Positions 7,278 through 16,240 of a DNA stretch of 64,000 bases are shown piece by piece. The stretch's first letter is position 1; the number at the start of each line of letters is the position of its first letter. The position numbers were made by a program, and so were the translations under genes. The DNA is from Rhodanobacter sp. AS-Z3. Lineage in GTDB: Bacteria > Pseudomonadota > Gammaproteobacteria > Xanthomonadales > Rhodanobacteraceae. Where the stretch lies: positions 3,743,001 to 3,807,000 of the forward strand of contig NZ_CP119392.1 in assembly GCF_029224025.1 (NCBI RefSeq), read 5' to 3'. Under the pieces are notes generated by a model. That model had not been told where the DNA came from. It ran no database searches and worked only from the letters and a program-made list of their open reading frames with translations.

Positions 7278-9248
7278 ATGAACAAGTTCACGCTTTCTTT
7301 CGCCGCTACGCTGGTCGCGCTGGCCACCGCTCCCGGCTTCGCTGCCGAGACCGCTGCAGTCGCATTCAATCCGGCGCAGATATTCGCCCCGTACAGCTAT
7401 CCGCAACCTGCCAACGCTTATCGCTCGGCCAGCGGCAAACCCGGGCCGATGTACTGGCAGAATCGCGCTGACTACACGATCACCGCCACGCTCGATCCGA
7501 CCACGCGCCTGCTCAGCGGCAGCGAGGTGATCAGCTACACCAACCACAGCCCCGACGCACTCGACGTACTGTGGCTGCAGCTGGATCAAAACCGCTACCG
7601 CAAGGACGCACGCGGCGCGTTCACCGGCAAGTTCCCCACGGAATTTACCGACGGCTACACGATCGCCTCGATCGAGCTGGAGGACGCCAATGGACACAAG
7701 ACGCCGGTGAAGTGGACCGTCTCTGACACCCGCATGCAGGTGCAATTACCCACGCCGCTGAAATCAAGGGACGGCCAGTTGCGTCTGCATGTCAGCTGGA
7801 GCTTCACCGTCCCCGGCGAGTTCGGCGGGCGCATGGACGTCAACCCCAGCAAGAACGGCGAAATGTTCGAGATCGCCCAGTGGTATCCCCGCATGGCCGT
7901 GTATGACGACATGCGCGGATGGGACACCGCGCCGTATCTCAACAGCGAGTTCTACCTCGAATACGGTGACTTCACCTATGCGATCACCGTGCCGTGGGAC
8001 ATGATCGTGGCCGGCTCCGGCGAACTGCTGAACCCGCAAGACGTGCTGACCAAGACCGAGCAACAGCGACTGGAACAGGCACGTCACAGCGACAAGACGG
8101 TGATGATCCGCAGCGCCGCAGAAGTCAACCAGCCGTCCAGCCGTCCAAGACAAAGCGGCACGCTGACCTGGCGCTTCGCAATGCACAACACCCGTGACGT
8201 CGCCTTCGGTGCCTCAAAAGCGTTCGTGTGGGACGCCGCCCGCATCAACCTGCCCGAGGGCAAGACCGCGCTGGCGATGTCGGTTTACCCAGCCGAAAGC
8301 GGCGGCGATGGCGCCTGGGGTCGTGCCACCGAATTCCTGAAAGCCTCCACCGAATACTTCTCGAAACAGTGGTATCCCTACCCCTGGCCGGTGGCGATCA
8401 ACGAAGCGGGCACGGCCGGCGGCATGGAGTACCCGGGGATCACCTTCGACCACAAGCTGGCCAAGGGCAAGAACCTGCACATGGTGATCGCGCACGAAAT
8501 CGGCCATATCTGGTTTCCGATGATCGTGGGCAGCAATGAACGCCGTGATGCATGGATGGACGAAGGCTTCAACACTTTCATCGACGTCTACGAGGACGAC
8601 GCGTTCAACCACGGCGAGTACGCGCCCAAGCGAGACGGCGAATACGCGCCCGGCGGTGGCAACCCGGCCGACGAGATCGCCAAGGTCATGCAGGATCAGG
8701 ATGCCCCGCCGCTGCTGATCGGCGCCGATATGGTGCAAGAGAAGTACCGCCATCCGATCACCTACTTCAAGGGTGCGTTCGGCATGGTGCTGCTGCGTGA
8801 GCAGATCATTGGCCCGGAACGTTTTGATCCGGCCTTCCGCCGCTACATCGCCACCTGGGCGTACAAACACCCGAGTCCGTCGGACTTCTTCCGTTTCATG
8901 GAAAGCGAAACCGGCGAAGACCTGGGCTGGTTCTGGCGCGGCTGGTACGAGCACAACTGGCAGCTCGACCTGGCCGTGCCAAGTGCCACCTACACCGACG
9001 GTGATTACCGCAAGGGCGTCGACGTCACCGTAGCCAACCTCGACCAACTGGTACTGCCAGCCACGCTGGAGCTGATCTACGACGACGGCAGCAAACAGGA
9101 CGTGCGCGTGCCGGTCGAAACCTGGCAGCAGCACCGCAGCTACGTCGTGCACGTCGACGGCACCCGCAAGCTGAAGTCCGCCACGCTGGACCCTGCTCAC
9201 GCGCTGCCCGACCGCGACCGCAGCAACAACAGCCTTGTCATGCATTGA
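7278..9248 (+). CDS. Secreted M1-family metallopeptidase
   Basis: A 656-residue zinc aminopeptidase-like protein. An N-terminal signal peptide (MNKFTLSFAATLVALATAPG, cleavage near FAAET) sends it to the periplasm or outside. The M1 domain has the exopeptidase-type motif AGGMEYPGITF and the zinc site HEIGH at residues 406-410, with the third ligand Glu at 429 in DEGFNTFID, exactly the HExxH-x18-E spacing of gluzincins. A C-terminal domain of about 100 residues follows. The GxMEN exopeptidase motif reads G-G-M-E-Y here, a common variation in bacterial M1 proteins. I chose ATG 7278 because it starts the signal peptide; the open frame further upstream lies in the epimerase relic. It is followed by a strong terminator. 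Confidence 0.92.
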   Translation: MNKFTLSFAATLVALATAPGFAAETAAVAFNPAQIFAPYSYPQPANAYRSASGKPGPMYWQNRADYTITATLDPTTRLLSGSEVISYTNHSPDALDVLWLQLDQNRYRKDARGAFTGKFPTEFTDGYTIASIELEDANGHKTPVKWTVSDTRMQVQLPTPLKSRDGQLRLHVSWSFTVPGEFGGRMDVNPSKNGEMFEIAQWYPRMAVYDDMRGWDTAPYLNSEFYLEYGDFTYAITVPWDMIVAGSGELLNPQDVLTKTEQQRLEQARHSDKTVMIRSAAEVNQPSSRPRQSGTLTWRFAMHNTRDVAFGASKAFVWDAARINLPEGKTALAMSVYPAESGGDGAWGRATEFLKASTEYFSKQWYPYPWPVAINEAGTAGGMEYPGITFDHKLAKGKNLHMVIAHEIGHIWFPMIVGSNERRDAWMDEGFNTFIDVYEDDAFNHGEYAPKRDGEYAPGGGNPADEIAKVMQDQDAPPLLIGADMVQEKYRHPITYFKGAFGMVLLREQIIGPERFDPAFRRYIATWAYKHPSPSDFFRFMESETGEDLGWFWRGWYEHNWQLDLAVPSATYTDGDYRKGVDVTVANLDQLVLPATLELIYDDGSKQDVRVPVETWQQHRSYVVHVDGTRKLKSATLDPAHALPDRDRSNNSLVMH

Positions 9249-9278
9249 TCACCTGCTGGGCGGGAGCACCAGCACAAG

Positions 9279-9308
9279 GGCGGTAGTCTTCTGACTACCG
9301 CCTTTTTT
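9279..9308 (+). terminator. Rho-independent terminator after the M1 peptidase gene
   Basis: A perfect 10-bp stem (GGCGGTAGTC / GACTACCGCC) with a TTCT loop is followed directly by six T residues. It lies 30 bp after the stop at 9248. Its stem is nearly identical to that at 17047-17070. Confidence 0.93.
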
Positions 9309-9646
9309 GCTTGATGGCCACAACCCGGCACACTGACTCCGCGCGTCGCTACGTGGCGCTGCCTTGCCGTATTCAATTCACCTTGCATCGCTCCGCATGT
9401 TTACCCACCTCATATGATCAGGCTTAACGCAGCTTGGCGCGCCAAGTCGCGATATGCGTTGCCTGCGCCCGCCATTAGTGAGCGGCTGGCTCTCAACCTG
9501 AGCAACACGCAACGATGCCCGGGATTTGTGTTCCCCGCGGACGACAAATCGCACGACCCGATTGCCTCACGCCAATCAACCATTTTTTGCACCTGTGATT
9601 CACGGCCGCGCTCGCAAGATCAGGTTCCCCTGAACCGGAGTTCCCC
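9309..9646. other. Intergenic region, no gene seen
   Basis: This stretch between the terminator and the hemerythrin gene has no open frame with recognisable protein features on either strand. It presumably carries the promoter for the hemerythrin gene, but I see no strong -35/-10 pair. Confidence 0.5.
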
Positions 9647-10120
9647 ATGGACGCGATAACCCTGCTCAAAAATGACCACGACGTGGTGGAAAAGCTGCTC
9701 ACCGAACTGGCGGCCACCACCCCCCGCGCGGTCAAGAAGCGCGCCGAATTGCTGGACAAGATACGCGTGGAGCTGAAGGCTCACACCACCATTGAAGAGG
9801 AGATCTTCTATCCGGCGTTCAAGGCAAAGGGTGACGCGTCCGATGACGAAAAATTGTATTTCGAGGCGCTGGAGGAACATCGCGCTGCCGGTGACTTGGT
9901 GTTGCCCGACCTGCTCAAGACCGCGGTAGACAGTGAACAATTCTCCGGTCGCGCCAAGGTGCTTATGGAACTGGTGAAACACCACGCCGATGACGAGGAA
10001 AAAGAAATGTTCCCCCGCTGCAAAAAATTGCTCGGCAAGGACGAACTCGCCTCATTGGGCGAGCAGATGGCCAAGCGCAAGGCCGAGCTGGTGAAAGAGC
10101 TCAAAACCGCCAAGGCGTGA
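9647..10120 (+). CDS. Hemerythrin-like HHE domain protein
   Basis: A 157-residue all-helical cytoplasmic protein with the HHE signature. Candidate iron ligands are His in LLKNDHDVVEKLL, His and Glu in AHTTIEEEIFYPAF, His in ALEEHRAAGD and the pair in ELVKHHADDEEKEMFP. Such proteins bind a di-iron centre and are linked to oxygen, nitric oxide or iron-sulphur stress; the exact role here cannot be told. The C-terminus is lysine-rich (AKRKAELVKELKTAKA). It stands alone with about 400 bp of free DNA upstream. The ATG at 9647 follows CCGGAGTTCCCC. Confidence 0.9.
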   Translation: MDAITLLKNDHDVVEKLLTELAATTPRAVKKRAELLDKIRVELKAHTTIEEEIFYPAFKAKGDASDDEKLYFEALEEHRAAGDLVLPDLLKTAVDSEQFSGRAKVLMELVKHHADDEEKEMFPRCKKLLGKDELASLGEQMAKRKAELVKELKTAKA

Positions 10121-10280
10121 GCAAATCCGATCGCTGTTGCAAGATGTGCATCGCGCGACCGGAAGTCTAAGCCTGACCTGCGGCCGCCGCCCACCGCGCC
10201 TTCGTTTTGGGGGGCGTGGCGTGCGGCGGGTGGCCGCTGCGGCGCGCGTGTTCGGGCCTCCGTCACCGCAGGAAGATTCC

Positions 10281-11045
10281 ATGACGCGTCGTAGCACCGA
10301 CCAGGACACCCTGTTCATCGGTTGCGCCGGTTGGTCACTAGCTAGCGCGCAGGCACCGCGCTTTCGAGGCCAGGGCAGCCACCTGGAGCGCTACGCACAG
10401 CACTTCCAAGCGGTTGAGATCAATTCGTCGTTCTACCGCCCGCATCGGGCGACAACCTGGCGACGCTGGGCGGACAGCGTGCCGGCGGAGTTTCGCTTTG
10501 CGGTAAAGATGCCACGCGCCATCAGTCATGAGGCGCGCCTGCTGCAAGCTGAGCCGATGCTGCAAGACTTCATCGACCAAGTCAGCGAACTGGGGCCCAA
10601 GCTGGGCTGCCTGTTGTTGCAGTTGCCGCCCAGTCTGGCCTATCAAGCGGAGGTCGTATTGCCGTTTTTTGATTTGCTGGCCTGCATGTATTCGGGGCCG
10701 GTGGCGTGCGAGCCGCGGCACCTGTCGTGGTTCCAGCCCGCAGTGAGTCGTGCCTTGCGCGCACACGGAGTGGCGAGGGTTGCTGCCGACCCCGCACGAA
10801 TTCCTCGCGCGGCTGTGCCGGCGGGCGATCACCGTCTGCAGTACTTCCGTCTGCACGGTGCGCCACGAATCTATTGTGACGCCTACAACGGGCCCGCGTT
10901 GCAGGGGATTGCGCGGCGACTGCTGCGTTCCCAGCCAGCCGGTGCGCAGCGCTGGTGCATCTTCGATAACACGGCGCAAGGGCACGCGCTGGAGAATGCG
11001 TTGGATCTGATCGCCTGTCTCGACGACCCAGCGGGTGCCGGCTGA
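10281..11045 (+). CDS. DUF72 family protein (YecE-like)
   Basis: A 254-residue DUF72 protein with a TIM-barrel-like fold. It begins with IGCAGWSL and then has LERYAQHFQAVEINSSFYRP, the most conserved segment of the family, followed by FAVKMPRAISHEARL, GCLLLQLPPSL, FRLHGAPRIY and the late CIFDNTAQGHALENAL. The function of the family is not firmly established. ATG 10281 is chosen because AGGAAG precedes it and homology begins right after it; the open frame extends 144 bp further upstream without family features. It precedes a Nei-type glycosylase by 60 bp on the same strand and may share its transcript. Confidence 0.9.
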   Translation: MTRRSTDQDTLFIGCAGWSLASAQAPRFRGQGSHLERYAQHFQAVEINSSFYRPHRATTWRRWADSVPAEFRFAVKMPRAISHEARLLQAEPMLQDFIDQVSELGPKLGCLLLQLPPSLAYQAEVVLPFFDLLACMYSGPVACEPRHLSWFQPAVSRALRAHGVARVAADPARIPRAAVPAGDHRLQYFRLHGAPRIYCDAYNGPALQGIARRLLRSQPAGAQRWCIFDNTAQGHALENALDLIACLDDPAGAG

Positions 11046-11105
11046 TTTCACTTTTCGTGCTCTTTCCACGTTGCACAGTAGTGCCCCCCAAGCCCGGAAA
11101 CACCG

Positions 11106-11849
11106 ATGCCGGAAGGCCCCTCCATCGTCATCCTGCGCGAACAGGCCTCTGCGTTTGCCGGACGAGTCATCCGACGCGCTTCCGGCAACGCGAAAATCGA
11201 CATGCAACGCCTCCTCGGCCGCCGAGTAGACGCGCTGCGCAGCTTCGGCAAGCAGTTTCTCATCGAGCTCGGCGGCGAACTGACCGTGCGTGTTCACTTG
11301 CTGATGTTCGGCAGTTACCGCATCAATGAAGAACGGGATAGCGGCCTGCGGCTGAACCTCGGCTTCGACGAGGGTGAGTTGAATTTCTACAACGGCTCGG
11401 TACGCCTGCTCGAAGGCCATCTGGATGCCTTGTTTGACTGGCCTAGCGACGTGATGTCGGATCAATGGAATGCAAAACTGGCACGGGCCAAGCTTCGCGC
11501 CACGCCGCACACTCTGGTCTGCGATGCGCTGCTGGACCAGGCCATCTTTGCCGGCGTGGGCAACATCATCAAGAACGAGGTGCTGTTCCGCATTCGCCTC
11601 CACCCACTCTCCACGATCGGCGCGCTTTCGGAGTGGAAGTTGCGTCAACTCGTGGTACAGGCTCGTGTGTACGCGTTCGAATTCCTGGCCTGGAAGCGCG
11701 CGTTCGTATTGGCCAAACACTGGCAGGTGTACAACCGCGGGCGCTGCCCGCGTCATGATCTTCCGCTGAAACGCGCACACCTCGGCAAGACCAACCGCCG
11801 CAGCTTTTTCTGCCCGCTGTGCCAGAAGCTGTACAAGGATACCGACTGA
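11106..11849 (+). CDS. nei: Endonuclease VIII / Fpg-family DNA glycosylase
   Basis: A 247-residue base-excision glycosylase and AP lyase for oxidised bases. The N-terminus after Met removal is PEGPSIV, giving the catalytic proline and glutamate. The helix-two-turn-helix segment is QAIFAGVGNIIKNEVLF. The C-terminal zinc finger reads CPRHDLPL, then RRSFFCPLCQKLY: the second ligand position is His rather than the usual Cys, a known Nei-like variation. Whether it is closest to Nei or to a Nei2-type clade cannot be settled by eye. The stop TGA overlaps the start of the next gene (TGATG), so this is the first gene of an overlapping set with a CDF transporter and an AlkB-type dioxygenase. Confidence 0.88.
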   Translation: MPEGPSIVILREQASAFAGRVIRRASGNAKIDMQRLLGRRVDALRSFGKQFLIELGGELTVRVHLLMFGSYRINEERDSGLRLNLGFDEGELNFYNGSVRLLEGHLDALFDWPSDVMSDQWNAKLARAKLRATPHTLVCDALLDQAIFAGVGNIIKNEVLFRIRLHPLSTIGALSEWKLRQLVVQARVYAFEFLAWKRAFVLAKHWQVYNRGRCPRHDLPLKRAHLGKTNRRSFFCPLCQKLYKDTD

Positions 11850-12811
11850 TGCCCACCTCCAGCTCGCATAAAGTGGTTTACGTAGCGTTGGCCGGCAACC
11901 TGGTGATCGCGGTGGCGAAGTTCGTCGCGGCCGGGCTCAGCGGAAGTTCCGCCATGCTGAGCGAAGGCGTGCATTCGCTGGTCGACACGGTCAACGAACT
12001 GCTGTTGCTGTACGGGCTGCACCGCGCGCGCATGCCGCCCGATCGCACCCATCCGTTTGGCCATGGCCGCGAGCTCTATTTCTGGAGCTTCATCGTTGCG
12101 CTGCTGGTGTTGTCCATGGGCGCGGGCGTCTCGTTTTACGAGGGGGTAATGCACGTTCGTCGACCGGAGGCGATCTCGCGACCGCTGATGAACTATCTGG
12201 TGCTGGCGATATCGTTCGTATTTGAAGGCACCTCGTGGTACGTGGCGTTGCGCGAGTTCCGCGCCCGCAAAGGACGCCTGGGCTACTTTGAGGCCTTCCG
12301 CCTGAGCAAGGACCCCACGACGTTCACTGTCTTGCTGGAGGACAGCGCGGCGCTGCTCGGCTTGTTGGTAGCGCTGGCAGGTTTGCTCGGCGCGCAATGC
12401 TTCAATATGCCGGTGCTGGACGGGGTGGCGTCGATCGGTATCTCTTGCGTGCTGGCCGTGTCGGCCATGTTGCTCGCGCGCGAAACCAAGGGACTGTTGA
12501 TTGGTGAAACTGCCCACCCGGTGGTCAGCGAGTCGATCCTTGCGATTGCCAATGGGGATGCGGGCGTGCGCTGTGCCAACGGCGTCCTGACGGTGCAGAT
12601 GGGCCCCAGCCAGGTGGTCGCCGCGCTCAGCGCGGAGTTTGAGGACGCATTGACGACACCGCAGATCGAGGCCTGCATCCATCGCATCGAGGCGCAAGCC
12701 AAGCGCACCCACCCGGAGATTCTCTCGCTGTTCGTCAAGCCGCAAACCGCCGAAACCTGGCAGGCGCGGCGTGAGGCCCTTACCCGAAACCCCGATGAAC
12801 TCGCGTCATGA
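11849..12811 (+). CDS. Cation diffusion facilitator (CDF) family transporter
   Basis: A 320-residue inner-membrane protein with six predicted helices and a cytoplasmic C-terminal domain. Helix 2 holds the metal motif SEGVHSLVDTVNELL, and the loop THPFGHGRELYFWSF is characteristic of one CDF branch. In helix 5, where classic zinc transporters have HxxxD, this protein has EDSAALLGLL, so its metal site differs from ZitB/CzcD-type proteins. It is a probable divalent-metal:proton antiporter of unknown metal. The start ATG overlaps the nei stop (TGATG), and its 3' end overlaps the AlkB-type start, so it sits between two DNA-repair genes. Confidence 0.88.
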   Translation: MPTSSSHKVVYVALAGNLVIAVAKFVAAGLSGSSAMLSEGVHSLVDTVNELLLLYGLHRARMPPDRTHPFGHGRELYFWSFIVALLVLSMGAGVSFYEGVMHVRRPEAISRPLMNYLVLAISFVFEGTSWYVALREFRARKGRLGYFEAFRLSKDPTTFTVLLEDSAALLGLLVALAGLLGAQCFNMPVLDGVASIGISCVLAVSAMLLARETKGLLIGETAHPVVSESILAIANGDAGVRCANGVLTVQMGPSQVVAALSAEFEDALTTPQIEACIHRIEAQAKRTHPEILSLFVKPQTAETWQARREALTRNPDELAS

Positions 12812-13448
12812 GCCGGGTCTGGGGTGCGCATTCCGATGCCAGCCTCCGCGGGTCGCACCGTTGAGCCAACTGAATCTGTTCGGCAACGGCGAGCAGCGGC
12901 TGCTCGACGATGCCAGTGGGGTAATCCAGCTGATCCCCGGACTCGTCGACCACCCCACCGCGGCGGTGTGGTTCGAGCAACTGCAACGGGACATCGCCTG
13001 GAAAGGCGGCAGCCGGCTGATGTACGACCGCGAGGTCGAGGTTCCGCGGTTGCGCGCGCACTGGCGGCTGGATGATCCGGTGCTTCCGTCTGTTGTGCAT
13101 CAGGCCCTGAAGGCAGTGTCGGCCGTGACCGATGCGCCGTTCGACAGCGTCGGCTTCAATCTGTATCGCAATCAGCATGACAGCGTGGCGCCACACAACG
13201 ACAACCTCGCCGAGCTCGAGCGCGGACAGCCGATTGCCCTGCTCTCGCTGGGTGCCACGCGCCGCATGGTGATTCGTGCGAAGCAGCCGCCACGTCACGT
13301 GCTGAAGGTCGATCTGGAAACCGGCAGCCTGCTGCTGATGAACTGGACCAGCCAACGCCATTACGACCACGCCATCCCCAAACAGCGCACGCCGGTGGAA
13401 CCACGCATCAGCCTGGCGTTTCGCGTGCGCGGCAATCACCTTGCGTGA
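12795..13448 (+). CDS. AlkB-type 2-oxoglutarate/Fe(II) dioxygenase
   Basis: A 217-residue non-haem iron dioxygenase. The metal triad is visible: HxD in SVAPHNDNLAEL and the distal His in RHYDHAIPK; the 2-oxoglutarate-binding arginines are in EPRISLAFR. The segment FNLYRNQHDSVAPHND is the usual AlkB-like active-site strand. Such proteins remove methyl groups from alkylated DNA bases, although this group (AlkB2/3-like, with LNLFGNGEQRLL at the front) could also act on RNA. Start ATG 12795 overlaps the transporter end by 17 bp; a TTG in front of SQLNLFG (12861) is an alternative that matches the usual family start better. Its neighbour Nei supports a DNA repair role. Confidence 0.88.
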   Translation: MNSRHEPGLGCAFRCQPPRVAPLSQLNLFGNGEQRLLDDASGVIQLIPGLVDHPTAAVWFEQLQRDIAWKGGSRLMYDREVEVPRLRAHWRLDDPVLPSVVHQALKAVSAVTDAPFDSVGFNLYRNQHDSVAPHNDNLAELERGQPIALLSLGATRRMVIRAKQPPRHVLKVDLETGSLLLMNWTSQRHYDHAIPKQRTPVEPRISLAFRVRGNHLA

Positions 13449-13536
13449 TTCGTGTTGGCCGCAGCGGCGGGCGTGATTGTCACCAATTTCATCACCGGGT
13501 CGCCATGATCTTTCAGCCTTCGGAACGGCCGAACCC

Positions 13537-14913
13537 ATGGACTTTCTTGGTTGGACCGCATCAATCGGGTTTCTGTTGCTGCTGATGTCATTGGCGTCGG
13601 GGTGGATTCGCCATCTGCCGATCACCACATTCAGCCTCTATCTGGCAGCAGGCATCGTCGCGGGACCGTGGTGCCTGAAGTGGCTGAACATCAACTATTC
13701 CGCGCATGCGCTGGACATCGCCAGGGTGACCGAAATGGCGCTGGTGGTTTCGTTGTTCATGACCGGGCTGAAGCTGCGCATGCGCTGGTCCGATCCGGCA
13801 TGGCGCATCGCCCTGCGACTGGCTCTGCCCGCGATGATGCTGACCGTGGCCGGCGTGTGCGTGGCGGTCCACTGGATATTTACACTTCCGTGGCCGCTGG
13901 CCCTGCTGATCGGCGCCATTCTCTCGCCGACCGATCCGGTCCTGGCCAGCATGGTCGCCGTGGACGGCGCCACCGACCACGATCGCCTGCGCGTGGCGTT
14001 GTCCGGCGAGGCCGGGCTGAACGACGGCACCGGCCTGCCATTCGTGCTACTCGCGTTGCTCATGCTAGGCGGCTCGGTCTCTGTGGGTAGCGTCGGCCAT
14101 TGGCTGGGCGCCGACTTCGCCTGGCCACTCATCGGCGGCCTCGGCATCGGGTTCATGCTTGGCTGGGGCATCGGATGGGTCGGCGTGTGCATGAAAACGG
14201 CCAGCGCGGACGTAGCCCGGAGCGACTTTCTGGCGCTGGCGCTGATGGCATTGTCCTACGCCACGGCAACGACGGTTTTGGCGTCCGGGTTTCTGGCCGC
14301 CTTCGCCGCCGGACTGGGCCTGCGCCATGTGGAGCTCTACGTGGCCAAGCGCCATTCGCGTTCGGAGCCTGCTGATGGCGACCTCGCCATCGCAAACACC
14401 CCGCCCGCTGAAGCATTGGTCAACCCGCATGTCCGCAGTGCGGAAGAGGCCCGGCAGCCACTGGCGTCGATGGGCATGGTGATGTCCGACGCGCTCTCTT
14501 TCGGCGATACGCTCGAGCGGCTGATCGCCGCTGCGCTGGTGTTCCTGCTTGGCGTCGAATTTGCCGACTATTGGCAGCCCCAAGCGGTCGTGGCCGTACT
14601 GATACTGTTTGTGGTGGTGCGGCCGCTGGCGATCTGGCTGTGCACCATCGGTTCGCACATGCCGACTTCACGGCGTCTGCTGATCGGCTGGGTCGGCATT
14701 CGTGGCTTCGGCAGCCTGAACTACCTGGCCTACGCAGCCACGCATGGGCTTGACCCGAGTCAAACGACGCTGGTCGCGAAATTCGTCGTCACCACCGTGG
14801 TGCTGAGCATCATCCTGCACGGCATCACCACGCCTCCGTTGATGGCGTGGCGACAAGCCAGAATGCATGCGCAAACCCAGTCGAGCGCCGCCAACAACAC
14901 CATGACGCCGTAA
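13537..14913 (+). CDS. CPA1-type cation:proton antiporter
   Basis: A 458-residue membrane protein with about 12 hydrophobic segments. The helix with AILSPTDPVLASMVAVDG carries the TDP motif of Na+/H+ exchangers, followed by LSGEAGLNDGTGLPFVLL with the conserved ND. The late RLLIGWVGIRGFGSLNYL is the R-G motif of CPA1 proteins. It should exchange sodium or potassium for protons at the inner membrane. A hydrophilic insert at about residues 285-330 is less conserved. I chose ATG 13537 (MDFLGW) since it begins the first helix; an upstream in-frame ATG at 13477 adds 20 polar residues. Confidence 0.9.
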   Translation: MDFLGWTASIGFLLLLMSLASGWIRHLPITTFSLYLAAGIVAGPWCLKWLNINYSAHALDIARVTEMALVVSLFMTGLKLRMRWSDPAWRIALRLALPAMMLTVAGVCVAVHWIFTLPWPLALLIGAILSPTDPVLASMVAVDGATDHDRLRVALSGEAGLNDGTGLPFVLLALLMLGGSVSVGSVGHWLGADFAWPLIGGLGIGFMLGWGIGWVGVCMKTASADVARSDFLALALMALSYATATTVLASGFLAAFAAGLGLRHVELYVAKRHSRSEPADGDLAIANTPPAEALVNPHVRSAEEARQPLASMGMVMSDALSFGDTLERLIAAALVFLLGVEFADYWQPQAVVAVLILFVVVRPLAIWLCTIGSHMPTSRRLLIGWVGIRGFGSLNYLAYAATHGLDPSQTTLVAKFVVTTVVLSIILHGITTPPLMAWRQARMHAQTQSSAANNTMTP

Positions 14914-15215
14914 CGGTAAAGGCGTTGATCCCGTACCAGAACCGCTGCAAAGCGCCAGCGCACGGAAGCAAAGCATCATCGCCATGGTCATCAACCAGAT
15001 CGCGCGTGAACATCACTCCGCCTTTGCATTCCCCGCGGTTAAATCAAGCCGCCACCACGCAAGCGAACAGATTCGTCATGCGCGCGCGGCAGAAGGTCGC
15101 CCGATACAAGGGACGAAAGGCGAAACCTCTGCCCCATCCAGTCGTTCGATGTCCGCCATGACCGTTCTGCCCGCGCGGTCATTTTGCCAGCCGCACCGCT
15201 TCATGGAGATATGCA
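14914..15215. other. Intergenic region, no gene seen
   Basis: About 300 bp between the antiporter and the metallothionein gene. Open frames here overlap the antiporter or lack any protein-like pattern. It must contain the metallothionein promoter, but no metal-regulator palindrome stood out. Confidence 0.45.
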
Positions 15216-15395
15216 ATGAACCTCGCCAACAACGCTCGCTGTGCACACCCGGCATGTACTTGCGCCGTACCTGAAGGCGACGCCTATTGCAGCGAAAGCT
15301 GCCGCAAACGGGTTGAAACGCCTACGTCAGATCAGGCGCCGGGCTGCCCATGCGGCCATTCGGAATGCAAGGAAGTTCGGATCGATGGGAAATAG
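15216..15395 (+). CDS. Small bacterial metallothionein
   Basis: A 59-residue protein with eight cysteines and two well-placed histidines. The pattern is CAHPACTCAV, then YCSESCRKR, a spacer, and GCPCGHSECKEV, which matches the SmtA/BmtA type of bacterial metallothionein with its zinc-finger-like first half. It should bind zinc or cadmium (possibly copper) in a cysteine/histidine cluster in the cytoplasm. The ATG at 15216 follows GGAGATATGCA. The gene is short and easily missed. It stands alone on the plus strand downstream of an antiporter gene; the window also encodes a CzcCBA pump and a CDF transporter, in keeping with a metal-exposed lifestyle. Confidence 0.88.
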   Translation: MNLANNARCAHPACTCAVPEGDAYCSESCRKRVETPTSDQAPGCPCGHSECKEVRIDGK

Positions 15396-16240
15396 CAAAC
15401 TTTCGCGGCGATGAACTCAGCTCGAGTCAACCCAGGCGACCCTGTCCTGCCACTCGAAAGTCTCAGCGGATAGCAGCCCAGACAAGTTCACGCCGAGCGC
15501 GACACGCATATCCGGTACCTCGCCCAATGCTGCTTCCGGGTTTCCGGTTCCGGCGCTGGATGGTGGGTTGAAGTACTCGTACTCCAACGCGCTCCGCATG
15601 CGGGCGGAGCAGTCGTACACGATGGAAGCTCGCTGCTGCATCCGCTCACGCATCCAGGCTGCCATCGGGGAGTGCCGCATGCAACCCGCCTCAGCATGGA
15701 TTTGGCGGGCCGGCGCACAGCTTGCGGAGCGATACCGCGGAACCATCCGTCGTTTACCCTTTTGGCGACGCTCCGCACAACCAGCGAGCCGGACTCCCTG
15801 TGCTGATCGAACGTGCTGACGCACAGCCGCTCAATGCGCCTGGCGTCGCGCAGATGGTCGGTTGCGATGAGCGGACCGCGATCCAGATCGACGCATTCGA
15901 AGAAGCGCCGGTGCAATGCACAAAAAGCGACCCATGGGAGCGCGGGAGTCGCCGACCTTCAAAAGATCCTCTTAGCGACAAGGCGGCACGTAGACGAACG
16001 AACCGTCCTGACTGACAAAGCGGAGATGGCGCGTTGCATCGTCTGGGGACAAGTGTGTGCTTCTCGTCCGTCCTTCTCGCACGTTCGCCCAACGTTCCAA
16101 TTCGACGTCACCGGCTTGCAACAGTCTCGGCGCATCGCCTTCCACTCTGCTCTGGCACGCCAGATGGCACTTGTCGCCATGTGGCAGCGCTGCGCGCCGA
16201 GGTTCACTTTCCACACCAAGCATTCGCTTCGAATCGTTGC
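15396..16240. other. Long poorly coding region
   Basis: About 845 bp without a recognisable gene. Open frames of 100-170 codons exist on both strands (for example minus 15417-15824 and plus 15813-16325), but none shows a known motif, signal peptide, membrane helix or convincing ribosome binding site. Base composition looks lower in GC than the neighbouring genes. Together with the Ku relic next to it, this looks like DNA left from gene decay or an old insertion. Confidence 0.45.

Noticed and set aside
10338..11780. A 480-codon minus-strand open frame across the DUF72 and nei genes
   Set aside because: Two well-recognised plus-strand genes occupy the same DNA; the frame has no domain pattern.
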